From positions 129,119,027-129,183,026 of the forward strand of contig NC_079136.1 in assembly GCF_945859705.1 (NCBI RefSeq): DNA of 64,000 nucleotides, given 5' to 3'. Below the pieces are notes generated by a model, which was not told the origin of the DNA, did no database searches, and saw only the letters and a list, made by a program, of their open reading frames with translations. Below, in pieces: positions 13,881 to 26,100 of this stretch; the first letter of the stretch is position 1; every line of letters begins with the position of its first letter. The stretch is from Episyrphus balteatus (Eukaryota; Arthropoda; Insecta; Diptera; Syrphidae). A program made the translations under genes and the position numbers.

Positions 13881-15099
13881 AAGGAGTTATTATCACGTAT
13901 ATACTCATGGTTTTCTCTAAATGGCAACCATGATAGAAGTTCACTCTCTTACTTATTCAAAGTCAAAAGACCAAACACGATTTACAGGCATCGATGAGGT
14001 CGGCAGTCAAAGCAAACATCATCCTTACACTAGACCCGGGATGTAATTACCATCACGACGACGATGACGACTACGAGTGTTGGATAGTGCTAAAGATCCG
14101 AGGGACAAATGATGATGAGGTCTTGGAGTCAGAGGATAGTCTTTTGGACATCATCGAATCGCGCCTGGACTTGCTGTGTGCAAAGTAACTCGTAATGAGT
14201 CAAATGGCGTTTATGTATGCACAAAAGTGTAAGATCTAATCACTTGACCTCTACTTGCGTTGCATGAATGTGATGAGAACTAAAGAGGTGAAGAAAGACT
14301 TACACACATTTTGTTTTGAAAAAAAAAAGACAATGTTTTTAAAGGATCTCTTCAATAAAATGGAAAAAAAAGTGTGTAAAAGTCATTAATTAACAAATGA
14401 TCTTGTCAGCAAAGACATAAATTCTCTCAAAACTGTGTGTCTTATTGGCTGATGCTTGTTGATGATCAATTAAATGATGTTTTTTGTGATTTTTTTTTCT
14501 TGTAAGTAATTTGACAAGAAAAAGAATTAAAAAATATAAAAAGAAAAGAAGACAAGAAACATTTTAATTGCAGACATTATGATAAACGAAATGGCCACTT
14601 TAAGAATATCTTTTTTTTTTGTTTGCTTTTTAAACGTTGCACAGTTAAGGAACTTGTTTCCCGGTTGTAGAATATTTTTCATATCAGTACAGCTACTATT
14701 TCTGCTGCTGGTTAGTATTCTCATTAAGTTTTTTTTATTTATGATATGCTACTGGTTATGTTTCTGGAGAATTTTTACACGCGCGTTCTTTATGGCAATC
14801 GCTTGGATTGGATGTAGGTAAAGAAACTTCTGGTAGTTACAAATGAGGATCTTGTATTGATGTGATGTTAAAGCAGTTAATGAACACAACGATATGTCTA
14901 ATTGTAAACACAGATATGAACGATTGTTTTCCGGTTTTTGCACAAGACTTCTGTATTCCAATAGGTGTGGTCTACAAATTTTTTTGATTTGGAAAACACG
15001 AGGAAAAGAAATTTTTGCACAATACTTGGGATTAAAAATTTCAAAAATGGATAAGAAATTGAATTGTTACAGCTCCTTTACACCTTTTTCGAAATTCTG

Positions 15100-16560
15100 A
15101 AGTTTCAAAAACTCCAATTTCAATTAGACGAAACTTTGCAAAGTTTGAAGGGACTTGAGGAAAAAGCTTTTAAAAATGTCAATCTGTGCAATTTTTCGAT
15201 CTTGTGTTGTTTTTGAAGAAATTGACCGAATTTTCGCATTTTCAAAAATAACTTTGGAAAATTTTCCGAAGAAATGGAAGAGATTTTTAATTTTTTTTTC
15301 AAAAATTGCTTGATATTACGAAGAATTGTCTAATGTGGTGGAGAGTGATTGTTAAAAATTGCTAACCTTTGGGAGTATTTTGGTGGAAATTTTGCATAGT
15401 TTGTACGCGATTCCAGAAATTTTGCTAAAATTGCGTATACATATGTTGTGAATGTCTTCACATTGTGGAAAAGTTCCGTATACGTATAAGAAATTGGAGT
15501 GATTTAAGAAAATTTCTGTACAAACTGAAAAAAAAAACTTGGAATTGCTTCGTTGCGAAATTTTGTAGTTTTATAAGCGAATTCAAATACTTTGCGCAAA
15601 TTCGAACAATATTTTGAAAAATTTGGTGAAATCGTTCCGTAATTTCAGAAAACTTGACAAAATTATGATTGACTCTGAGAATAAAAAAAAAACCAAAGTT
15701 TCCTATTTATCCAGAAAATTGGGATTTCAAAAAAATTGCAAAATTACGCTATTTCGGAAGTGATTTTAGAGAGTTTCAAGAAATGGCATAATCTTTGAAA
15801 AAATTGACCAAAAACTCCTTACTTCCATTGAAAAGAAACTTCCATTTGAACAAATTTCAAAGTTGTCTTTTTGCAAAAAATTGTAATATTACTATTATTT
15901 ATTAATAAAATTGGGAACTGAGGAGCAACTTGCGAAACAAAATGGTAAAATTGCCTTGCTCTTCTGTTTCTAAGAGCTTATTTCTCTATTCGGTAAAATT
16001 TGACGAGGCTGGGAATGGTTTCACAACATAATCAGTTATAGAAGAAATTTCGAAAAAAACTGCTATTCTGAAAGCTTTATCAAAATTCATTACTTTCGGA
16101 AGTGATTTTAAATAAAATTTTGCAGTTTATTAATTTGAAAATTGGATAGATAATTTTAGTAGATATTTCACAAAATTTGCAAAGTTTCGAAATTTCGGAA
16201 GAGTTCTTGGAGAATTTGAAAAAAAAGCACAGAAGTGATTTCCCCAAAACTTGAGTAACTTCGGAAATAAATTCTGAAAATTTTATAAAAATTCGTAATT
16301 TTAATATTGATTTTTTCACAAATTTTGCGAGAATTTCACAAAATGATAGTTTTCAGAGAAATTGCGCAATAATGCTCTGTGTAAATGAGGTAATCTGAAA
16401 AAATTTGCAGTTTCGAAAATTTGTTCTGAAAAAAAAAACACAGAATTTGGGAAAATTTCCTGAAATCTATTAATTTTTTCTGTGATCTAAGAATTTTTGT
16501 TGTAAATTGTGCAGTTTAATAATGTTGCGCAACGTCTGAAGTCAGCAGGGGAACTTTCAC
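15100..16560. repeat. simple-sequence-derived region of AAATTTTGC / TTTCGGAAG words
   Basis: About 1.4 kb is built of short recurring words such as GAAATTTTGC, AAAATTGC, TTTCGGAAGTGATTTTA (near 15756 and 16094) and TTTCGGAAGAG (near 16194). There is no fixed period. It looks like cryptically simple or very old satellite DNA. Short open frames here mirror the repeated words and are not credible genes. Confidence 0.5.
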
Positions 16561-16863
16561 GGATATTTCGCAAAAGAGATTTGGCGTTAATATCATGAAG
16601 GCCATCTGTTAGCATTACTTCGTGAATTATGCTCAATAACACAATAGGTTCAACAATGAAGTCGTATTATTTCTTTTGTTACTACTGTCACATTAAATTA
16701 ACTCAAGATCAATTATATCTCACACCCACAACAAATGTTACGAACAAAATTCGTCAACTTAAAAAAATGTCAAAATCACAATTATTTAATCAAATTAAAT
16801 TGCTTTAGGTATATTTATTAAAGTGTTCCATCAAGCGATGAATTAAGTGATATTGCTCAATAA

Positions 16864-17960
16864 GGCTAGGCGCACACATGCGATTTCAGTCGTGCGATTA
16901 TTCAGTCGCAAAAATGGATCACACGGATTTCAATGCCGGTGAACACACATGCTTCTAAAAAATAGCCGCGATTTAAAAATTGAAAAATGTCCCATTTTTT
17001 TGGCGACGCGACTGTCGCAAATTAAAATGGAACAAATGGATCAGTATAGTTGTGCACACACTTGCGACTAAACTGAAAACGACTAAAAAGTAGCAGTCGC
17101 AAAGAGGCCAAATCATGCGCACACATGCGATTTTCAACCACTCGATTTTTTAGACGCAAGAAATGAAACACATTATTTTAAATGAGAGTGCACAGACTTG
17201 CGATTTTAAAATCGCAAAGTTTAAAAAAATGGATCCGGTTCTATTTTTCGCGATTTTTTTTGCTGCACATAAGGATATATTATAAAGTATATAATGCACC
17301 TGCCCGCACGTGCGGCCCTTGGAACAATTATTTTAAGTACAATAATGGATATACTAGAAAGTGTTGTATAGTGGATAGTTATAAACCATAGGAAATTTAA
17401 AAGGACAATTCCATAGAATTCATAAAAGAGAAAACCCTCAGAAATTTACCCAGTACTATAGAATGAGTATACAATGCTTTGGTGAAATAATGGTACTCGT
17501 AGGGCCTAAAATAAGATACAAACATACACATTGCAGAGAATCTATTTCTATTTCTAATCTGGTAAACAAGCTGTCAATCCCTTACCAAATTTTGAGACTT
17601 GTATCACTTTACCACTTTTAACAGAGCTTACATTTGTTCCATGAATTCACCTTATCATAAAATCCGATCGTAGATACCATTTGTATGAAATATTCCATTA
17701 CGAACGGATTTCGTGATTGTTTTCTTTGCGGTCATTTGACCATTAGATTTGAACAGTGAGTATCTCCTGGCTCTTTTGATCTTGAGATGATGCATTTTAT
17801 CGAAAAACGGTCAACTCTTTTTCGACCAAACATAATCTTTTTTCTTGCAATAAAAAATAGTCGCGCGATTTTTTAGTCGCAAGTGTGTGCACGGTAATTT
17901 TATGTTGCGACTGCGATTTTTTAGTAGCAACGACTGAAAATCGCATGTGTGCGCCTAGCC
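16864..17960. mobile_element. PIF/Harbinger-like non-autonomous DNA transposon, 1097 bp
   Basis: The left end GGCTAGGCGCACACATGCGA at 16864 and the right end ending at 17960 (TCGCATGTGTGCGCCTAGCC) are perfect inverse copies over 20 bp. Similarity continues inward (TTTCAGTCGT against ACGACTGAAAA). Both sides are flanked by TAA (16861-16863 and 17961-17963), the 3-bp target duplication typical of PIF/Harbinger elements. Subterminal boxes such as GCGCACACATGCGATTTT (near 17119) and GTGCACACACTTGCGACTA (near 17053) repeat the end sequence. No transposase is recognisable inside, so it is probably non-autonomous. The superfamily is inferred from the target duplication alone. Confidence 0.75.
17304..17315. 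other. CCGCACGTGCGG perfect palindrome inside the transposon
   Basis: A 12-bp perfect palindrome centred on CACGTG (an E-box core) sits in the AT-rich interior of the 16864-17960 element. It is visible directly; function is unknown. Confidence 0.4.
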
Positions 17961-18789
17961 TAAAACTAACAAAAGCGAAATTCAATACCTCTTCATCTCC
18001 GCACCAACTGCGAATGGGAACCACTAGACCATAACAAACATAAAAAAAAATTGAAACTTTCAAAGCCTAATCCTATACAACAAGTCGAATTCAAAATATA
18101 TAACAAGTCAGAGAACAAGAGTCTCGCGTGCGTTAACTTCTGCCACCTTTTGTGTGTGTTGATCTGCGTTCACCCTGGAGGTGAAAATAATATCAAAAAA
18201 TATACATACAAAAAAACTCACGCTATTGAGGATCATATTACCGCCGCCACTCGAACAAAAACCATACAAAATAAACAGATCAAACGCAAGAAAAAAAAAA
18301 CCGGGCGCCAACAAAAGTAACCTCTCTACAACACACGCAAACAAAATAAAATTAGTTGTGAAAATACAATTCATATAGAAATTAACACTCAAGCAATTAA
18401 TTGAATTATCAATCGATCTTGTGAGAAGTGGGTTAAAAGTAGCTTAATTTTTTGTTAAAAGTAGAGGGCGCTATATAAAATAAAGAGATGAAAAGCTGCT
18501 AACAAAATGCTCAATTATTTCTTCGTTTTGTCTTCTTTTTTTTGAAATGAAAGTGATTCATCGAATAACATTGGCTCGTCAGACAAAAAAATTCCATTAA
18601 GGATAGACGAGCGACGCACAATTCTTCAGCAACTATGGGTAACAGAATTCCAATAATCTGCGAATGCAAATGGATTTTCTGGCACAAGGCGTTGAGTACT
18701 ACACTTAGTCTTCAGTTTGCACTTTATATATTTTATGTACTGCAACTGCATCGATTTCTTCTAAGAAATCCATAAATAGCTCAAGAAAG

Positions 18790-19690
18790 TGCGAAAGTGC
18801 TTGCGTATTTGTGGAACGTAAATGGGTTGTTAGCGATAACTGTCAAACTATGTGTCAATTAAAGGCGCTAATTTCTTCTAATCTTTTCAAATATTTTCAA
18901 AAATTTCTTACACTCGAGCTTCTTTCGTTTGAGTATGTTAAAGAATCCCATTAACAGCTTAACAAATTTAGCTTGTGGCAGTTTGTGGAACTTATTGAAA
19001 ATGATACATGAACATTTATGTGTTCTTAAATATTTCGGTTAGTATAAACATTTAATGTTTTGTTTATATCAATAAAAAAAATGGATATTGTGGAACGATA
19101 GCTAATTTGACAGCTGTCAAACTTTTGGTGTTGTCTGTTTATTCTGCTTGTGTCACAACGATCCATATGAATTCATGGTGATTGTATTATCCTTTTTCGA
19201 ACCGCTTAAGAATCGTACTAGAATGCTTCAAGGAATAATAAAAATAGTTCAACTAGCTCCCTTGTGGAACGTAAAAACCTTTAAACTAGAGGCTGGTCAG
19301 TTTAAAAAATGCTAAATAACATGTCGCTTATAGAACTTAAATTTGTTTTAATTTCTTCGTCCATCTACATTTTAAAGGAAAATCATTGAATCAAAATATA
19401 AAAAAAAATTTTCAATGTGTGGATCGTAAATTAATTCAAACGATCTGTCAAATTTATAGATTCATAAAAAAGCGATATTTCTTCTAATTAAATCAAAACA
19501 TTATCCCACTCACACTCAATCATCATCGATCTTTATAAATAAATTGAACCCACCTCACCATGAAGGTAGGTAACCTGACAGACATCAAAAAATTATCTTG
19601 TGGAACGTAAGTCGCAAGTTAAACGATTTATCAATTCATAGCATTAATTCTTTCTAATTGCGTCAAATCACACTCGATCGATTTATAATG
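18790..19690. repeat. array of TGTGGAACGTAA modules
   Basis: TGTGGAACGTAA or close variants occur near 18810, 18983, 19090, 19263, 19417 and 19599, spaced about 110-180 bp. Several modules are followed by TGTCAAA, and some also carry TTTCTTCTAAT...TCAAA and CACTC(G/A)A. The reverse complement occurs at 7.7-8.65 kb. Copies are divergent, which suggests an old tandemly amplified element. Confidence 0.6.
19106..19121. repeat. TTTGACAGCTGTCAAA perfect palindrome
   Basis: This is a 16-bp perfect palindrome. The identical 16-mer recurs at 49673-49688, and half or near copies (TTTTGACAGCTG) occur near 22085, 29913, 33426 and 34880, with TTTTGACAGCTC near 24825. Confidence 0.6.
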
Positions 19691-22600
19691 GATATATGCA
19701 CAACAAAATCCATGCGACAGACCAAGACCACCGCATCGTCGTAACAAGGTATAAGAGGTAAGGTGTGAAAATTGGTGTGTGCCAGCAGTAACATTTATTC
19801 CACAAAATACGACCCACGCTCGATCATTAATGTGGATGAGGTGGCGCTTTGCGGCCTGTACCTCCCAGGTTATAGCATGAGGTGTTTTAAATCTCCCGTA
19901 GGCTATTTACTTAAATGCTTGGTATTAGTCCATTAAATGCTCGAAATGCCAGCCTACCTTTAACTTGCTTTGCTTTGGTGGTTGCTGTTGATATGGTGGT
20001 TAAGTTGGTGAGAAATTTCCGCACCAGGCCTAGCACAAACGCACACGTGTCTCCTTGTGGCATGTGACTTCAGTTCAGTTGGTTATGTGCCTTGAGTGCC
20101 AATACTATCAGCCCCTTATAATAACCAAACCAACCAGATGGTATCTCTATTTCTCAAGACCGCATTTTGTTCGTTTAGTTTTTTTCTTATTTATTTGTTT
20201 TTGCGCGCTTTTCTTGGGCTTAAATGAAATGAGAAAATCGAAATTAATGGCCGATCGTGTTACTAATGTTGCGCTATATGCCACTGGGTGATTTATTGCA
20301 ATAGTTTGGTGAATTTATTTTTTTCGTTTTAGTTTTTATTTGCGGGTTAATTTTTCTAAACCCGAAGAGAAAAAGGACACCCGAGAGTTGGTTAAAAATA
20401 TTTAAGACAAATGCCGGTAATGGCTATTGGTCTCAGTGTATTTGGTTGAATTGGTCTATTCTGCTCCTTGGGGGAGAGAAAAAAAACTCACAAAACTCAC
20501 AAAGTCCATTTTAATTTTTGTGGTGAGTTGAAAAAAAAAAGAAAGAAAATAAAAAAAAAAAAACTATGATTGGTTCCGTGTATACAGCTTGAAAGGCAAT
20601 AATTAAAATAAGTTGTAAACTGTCCGCATGCAGACATCTTGTCTAATTTTTGCAATATTGTGAGCGTTTGTTGGCGATCGTTTAAATGTGTTTTGCTGAC
20701 ATAGTATAGACAGTTTATCGAGAGTGGTTGTCTTTTTGAATTTTTGGAATTTTCCTTTTTATTATAGTTAAACACTTCTTTGGTGGCGTAGCCGGGTCTG
20801 GTTCGGTAGTTAACAAGTGGTGAAAATGTGGTTATTTTTTTTATCTTAATGTATCAAATGTCGACCATGTTGTTGGTGCCTTTAACTAGATAATTACTAA
20901 TTAACATACAAGAACTGGTATAGTAGAAAAAGCTTTCAAGAATCAAGTGGTTTCAGAGATATCATGCATATTCACAATAGGGAAATTTCCGAAGCTGTCA
21001 ATGTCAAAAATGATAGTCCGTACTTGGATCAAACTGACAGATGCAAGGTTAAAATAAAGAGTGAGTTTTTTAATTTTCTTATTAGCTTATTATTAGCTGA
21101 GTGCTTTAATAAGAGTACTAAATTGAAAATAAATTAAAAAAGTTTCTGTAGAGTTAATCAAATGTCAGATTCATCAAAGTAGAAACTTTTGACGTTCAGA
21201 ATAATTACTTAGAAGTCCTATTCGTCGTTTAATTTAAAGATACCAATGCCTAAATAAGCGATAATAGTGTATTCATGTTCATACCATGATTTAAGGCGGA
21301 ATTACAGTAAACGGAGGCGATTTAATGTCAAAACAGTACGCATTGTAACTTGACTTGAAGAAGCAAATAAAAATAATTCATAATGCCCCTGAGTATCTTT
21401 GCCCACTCTATAGTAAAAATGCTTCAAGTTATCGTCATTGTTAAAAATACACCAAAACGTCACGAGCAAATTTGACAGATAAGAGCAATTGATAACAACC
21501 TTCGTTGAGTTGATTCAAATTTGACATTTTTTAACTTCGCGAAAGTTAATGAAAATAAGTAGAACGTTTACTATCGTTAATGAGGTGTAAGACTGTGTTT
21601 TGGCTTGTTCGATTAAGCTGAGTTAGGTTTGTTCGATTCCTAAAAGTTCTATTTTTGGAATTTTTTTTTGGCATTGTTAAAAAAATTAAAAGCTGATCAA
21701 TAAAATCGAAGAAGTCTGTTATACACAACAAAAGTTTGAACATTTTTTTTTGTGAGTTTCTATCAAAAGTTGATACAGTACAAAGCGTTTCTTTACTATA
21801 AAAGAGAATATTTATTTACTCCTAAGTATTCGTCTGAAAACGTAATGTAAATTAACAAAATATAAAAAAAATCGTCAATTTTGTTGAACTGTCAAAAATG
21901 ATTAGTAATAATGGAATAGATGCGATGAAAACTACAACTTATTTAGGGTGACAAAAGATTTCATCATATTGTATTCCCACCTCTGATTTTTAAAAACTGA
22001 AAAGATTCAACTCTCTGCAGTATTTCAAAATGACATTTATTTTCTGCATTATGTCAAATGTCATATCCACTTGAAATTCATATTTTTGACAGCTGCAACA
22101 GATGTCTTACAAAATCTTCCTTCTTCCTTTCCACTCCTATACCACTTCCTGAGAATAAAACTTTTCCCAAAAAAAAAACTGAAGACAACAAACAATTTTG
22201 ACAAAATGATCTGATAGCAGTCTCGAAACAAAACAAAAAAATCTGTCTCCCCTTTTTTGTGTTTTGTTACAGATTCCTATCGCGAAATGTGTATGTTAAA
22301 AATTTACCCATCTCAATACTGGAATGTGTGAAATGTTTTTTTTGCTTAAATCAAACAAAAAACGAAAATGTATTGGTATCCCGTTTGATTGGAATCTTCC
22401 CATGGGCATCATCATCATCATCGATTGTCGGAGAAAAAAAAAAACAACAACAACAATAAAAAAAAAACACAAAAAGATCGGTATCACTTTGATGTGACAT
22501 TAAACATCTTGCAAGTCCCATCAGAGCGAGATCGTGTTAGATTCTGTAGTCCTTTTGTCTTTTGGCTTGTGTGTTGTCAATTCTCACCAGACCAACAACA

Positions 22601-22818
22601 CGGCGTGTGATGAAGTTGCCAACTTGTTCTTGTCTCTCTACTTCTTGTGTATGATGTTTTTTTTCTGTTTTTTTGGGACGAAATAATTGAGTTGGTATAG
22701 ATAGAGTCCTTGAGACAAGTTAATGGCTTTCCAAAAATAGCATAAAAATTTATTATACTCATCCAGAGAGTTTCACAGTGATTTTTATTTTGTTTCTTTT
22801 TCCCTTTTTTTTTTGCAG

Positions 22819-23153
22819 CTCTTCGGCTACTCTCCGGACAGACAGAAACCATCGAAGGTGGCGGAGCATTTCCGCCACTGTTTAATGTCGCGCCCAGAGC
22901 CTCGATCACCGTCAATGCAACCTGTGGCCAAAATGGACGCGAAGAGTTCTGCAAATTAGTCGATGCCTACCCGCATAAAAATTGGTCTACGCAATGTGGC
23001 ATCTGCAATGCGCAGTCCTCAGACCCGGCCAAACAGCATCCAATCGAGGCGATCCTAAACAATGGCAATGTGGATGAACGATGGTGGCAGAGCCCTACGT
23101 TACAGTATGGAAGGCATTTCGAGTATGTCACCATAACAATGGATCTAAAGCAG
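22819..23153 (+). CDS. wb: laminin alpha exon: first half of the LN (domain VI) domain
   Basis: The exon follows a long T-rich tract and TTTTGCAG, and ends CAG before GTGAGC. It opens with two bases of a split codon and ends in phase 0, giving 111 full codons. The translation includes PPLFNVAPRASITVNATCG, EEFCKLVDAYPHKNW, QCGICNAQSSDPAKQHPIEA, DERWWQSPTLQ and YVTITMDLKQ. These are the hallmark pieces of the laminin N-terminal domain: the conserved NATCG, the CxxC pair and the WWQSP motif. This domain mediates laminin polymerisation outside the cell. NAT is a potential N-glycosylation site. The match is to the wing blister type of alpha chain as I remember it. No upstream exon could be joined with confidence; it must end in phase 1. 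The next exon continues the domain without a gap after a 16.7-kb intron. Confidence 0.9.
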
Positions 23154-26100
23154 GTGAGCCGCCTTCTGATTGTGTGTATAATAGCTTATAGAAGCCTTAA
23201 AGAAGACTCAAGATCTTAATCTGCAAAGTTTTATAGAAAAAGAAGAAGAATTTTATTTTTGAATCAAGTTTTGGTAGAAGGCACCCACTTAAAGTGCGCA
23301 TGGTTCTTGTTAGTTTAATTGGAATCACTGTTTCTACGGTGGCGATCGTTGGCGGCGTGGTGTGGTAGCTTTGCAAGTTGGTAGTGGTGATGTTTGGTGC
23401 AGAAATTTATGTGAAATGCACATGCGGCAGCACTGCATGCAGTGCGCACAAAACCATTCAGTGTTTCAGGCTTTCAGCTGGTCTCTGTCTAAAAAAGATG
23501 CCTGAACACAATTTTGTGTGTAGAAAAATTTATTCATAATTCATTTTGTCGTTTCAAAAAAGAAGAAAAAAAAATCATTTAAAAAAAAATTGAAACTACA
23601 GGCGTGTTGTGGTTTAAAGTTTCTAGTTATGCCAGTACTATGAGTCTTGGGGTGGATATACTGGATACTATTAGGTCGTTAGACTGAAATCGATACTCTA
23701 GCACCACACCAAAGCTCAGTCCAACTTTCGTGAGAATATTTATTAGGCTTATAAAATTCACAAATTTATTTTTGCATTTTGGCTATACATATATGCGCCT
23801 TATGCGCGCCTATAACCTATTTCTATGGCCTTCAGGTGGTCAAGTCATTAGTTTGGTTGTTTAATTATATTTATGTGCAATTTGGACGCCTTGTTAGTTC
23901 CATTTAAATTTCGCACAATTTTTTTTTTTTTAATGAAAAAATCCAAAAATGGGATAAAATTTTGAATTTATTGAATATTAAGATAGTTTCTTTTGACTTT
24001 TTTTTCTTGAATACTCAATTGATATTGTGTACCAATTTGTTATTCAAAATAATGTATTTCTTTGAATTGTAAATAAAAATTGTCATGCTTTAGATATCTG
24101 CTTGTTAGTGATACAAAGACAGGTTGTATGTATCCAAATATTGACAGGAATTTAATGCATTGTAAATGTGATTGGCGTGGAATCAGTTTTTTTTTAGAAT
24201 AGAAAAATTTGAGATCTTAGAAGTTATAGCTTCTATAAAGCTTTCTTCAGGACAAATTTTCTTATGGAAATATTTATAGGTTAACAAGTTTTTTTTAAGT
24301 TTAAAAAAAGTGTTTCAAAAAGTTTTGCAAGCCTTCGATCAGAGAGGTTATAGAATTTAAATTAAACAGGGACTTCTATAAGACTTCGGTAACAGCTTCC
24401 TAGTAGAAAAATCATTGGTTACTAAGCAGTGACTTTGCTAACAGCTTCATATCATCTTTAAAGAGGAATTCGGTAAAGTCTTTTAGTAATTGCTAGCGAA
24501 CTTTTAAAAAGACTAATATAATTCTATATATTTGTTTATGATTTCATCTTAAGAGCTGTATCAGTAAAAATTTTTTTTTACTTCGTTTAAAAGCAATAGC
24601 TCCGGTAAAGTTTCTGTAAAACTTCTTTTTGCTTCTTAGCTTACCAAAGCCTTTTTTGTTATTTTTAACGTTAGTATTTAACGTATTTAATAAACAACAA
24701 AACCTTACCGGAGTGAAAATATAGCATCAAAGCAATACAGAAACGTCAAAATATGAACACTGTCGTGGATGGACTGTCACTTTCAATTTCAAAGTATTTT
24801 GAGAGCAAACATTTATTTTTACATTTTGACAGCTCTCTTATAGCTGTGAGAAAAGTGAAAATATTTTTTATAATTCGCTCTAAATTAAATTTGTTTAATA
24901 TGTCATCGTTACAGAGAATTGAAGTAAATGACATCAGAAGAGATCTTTCTGACAATCACAAAAATGACAGTTTAGAAGGTTGACATTTTGGGTCCTCATT
25001 ATTAAATCAAATAGTCCAAGCACATGCACCTGACGACTATAAAAGCAAATTTTCTTCATTTGACAACTGAGAACGTTTACTTATTTCCACACATTTATCT
25101 CTGTTCACAACTTAACATTGACATTTATCTGCTAAAAGCTAAAAATATACCTCAATCCTCGTGGAAGAAGGATCTTTGCCCTCCTATAGTTTACTTGTCG
25201 TTCTTCCACTTTCTCATTTTTGTTGTTTATTTGTTTCTACTTTGTTGTATGTATGTCTTGCGATCGAATATGTCCCGCAGCAGTATAGAGCAGCTCACAG
25301 CGGCTCTTTCGGGTTCTTTCATCTTTTGCCAAAAAATTAATTCTCACATCAAAATATCTCTTTGGTGCCATTAATCAAACTATTACCGGCGACTTCGTTG
25401 TCGTACGTCGTTTGTCGTACAGTCGACGTCGTCACTGGTTAGGTCGCTAGCTGCGCCTATATATCCAGACATCCGAGACTATCTCATGGCTCTAATCCGA
25501 ATCAATGCGCATACAACATGCGCATTCAAATAGCAAACGAGATCGCCTTATCTCTTGCGTCTTTCTGCAGCTAGAAAAAAACCGATGCTCAGCTCGTTCC
25601 TGCTCCTGCCTACTACTACTACGGTTTCGTACCTATATAAATGGAGTCTGCTTGGCACAGACAACATCGATTATTTATAGAGAAGGTGGTGGCCGCCACA
25701 AGTGAATGAGTGTGTGCATCGCTGCACTGCGCCGGGCCTTTAGCCTCGATCAGCAGGTCCACGCTCAAAAGACAAACGAACCAATATTTAACAGCAGCAC
25801 TCCTGGACAGAAGGAGGAAACAGACATTTTCTGCACATTGGCACCTTATCTCCAAAAAACTTTGCTCCAAAACTGTGCAATAAAATGCCAAACCTATCGC
25901 CCCGTCCATAAATAGCTTATCATCTGCACAGAAATAGCTTCGCCCATGTCTGATGGTTAATATGGTAGCTTGTCTGTCGTTGCATTATCTGGCGCACACA
26001 AAAACGCACATCACTGTGCGCTCTCTCTAATCGTGTGAAATATTTTTGCTTGGGTTGATTTTTTGTGTTTTTTTTTTCTTTTTCGGTTTAATTTTTGGCA

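Larger units (their letters stand above)
1..22818. other. upstream non-coding region (5' intron or intergenic)
   Basis: The first recognised exon starts in mid-codon, so at least one earlier exon exists, either in this region or beyond the window. I could not identify a signal-peptide exon ending in phase 1 with a credible donor. Apart from the repeats listed separately, the region is AT-rich with A/T homopolymers and short GAT, ATC and CAA microsatellites. Stretches 1-4900, 5100-7700, 8700-10000, 10900-13080, 13900-15100 and 19700-22800 show nothing I can name. Confidence 0.6.

Noticed and set aside
13994..14188. 64-codon acidic open frame (YHHDDDDDYECW, DDEVLESEDSLLDIIESRLD)
   Set aside because: The first part comes from a GAC/GAT microsatellite. 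No family is recognised and no splice context fits the laminin gene.
14579..14821. 80-codon hydrophobic open frame that could resemble a signal or membrane peptide
   Set aside because: The hydrophobicity comes from T-rich DNA. No donor in the phase needed to join 22819 was seen, and no family is recognised.
25505..25915. Two or three overlapping open frames on both strands in an island less AT-rich than its surroundings
   Set aside because: Fewer AT-rich stop codons explain their length. The products are unlike anything I know, and the place is mid-intron of the LN domain.
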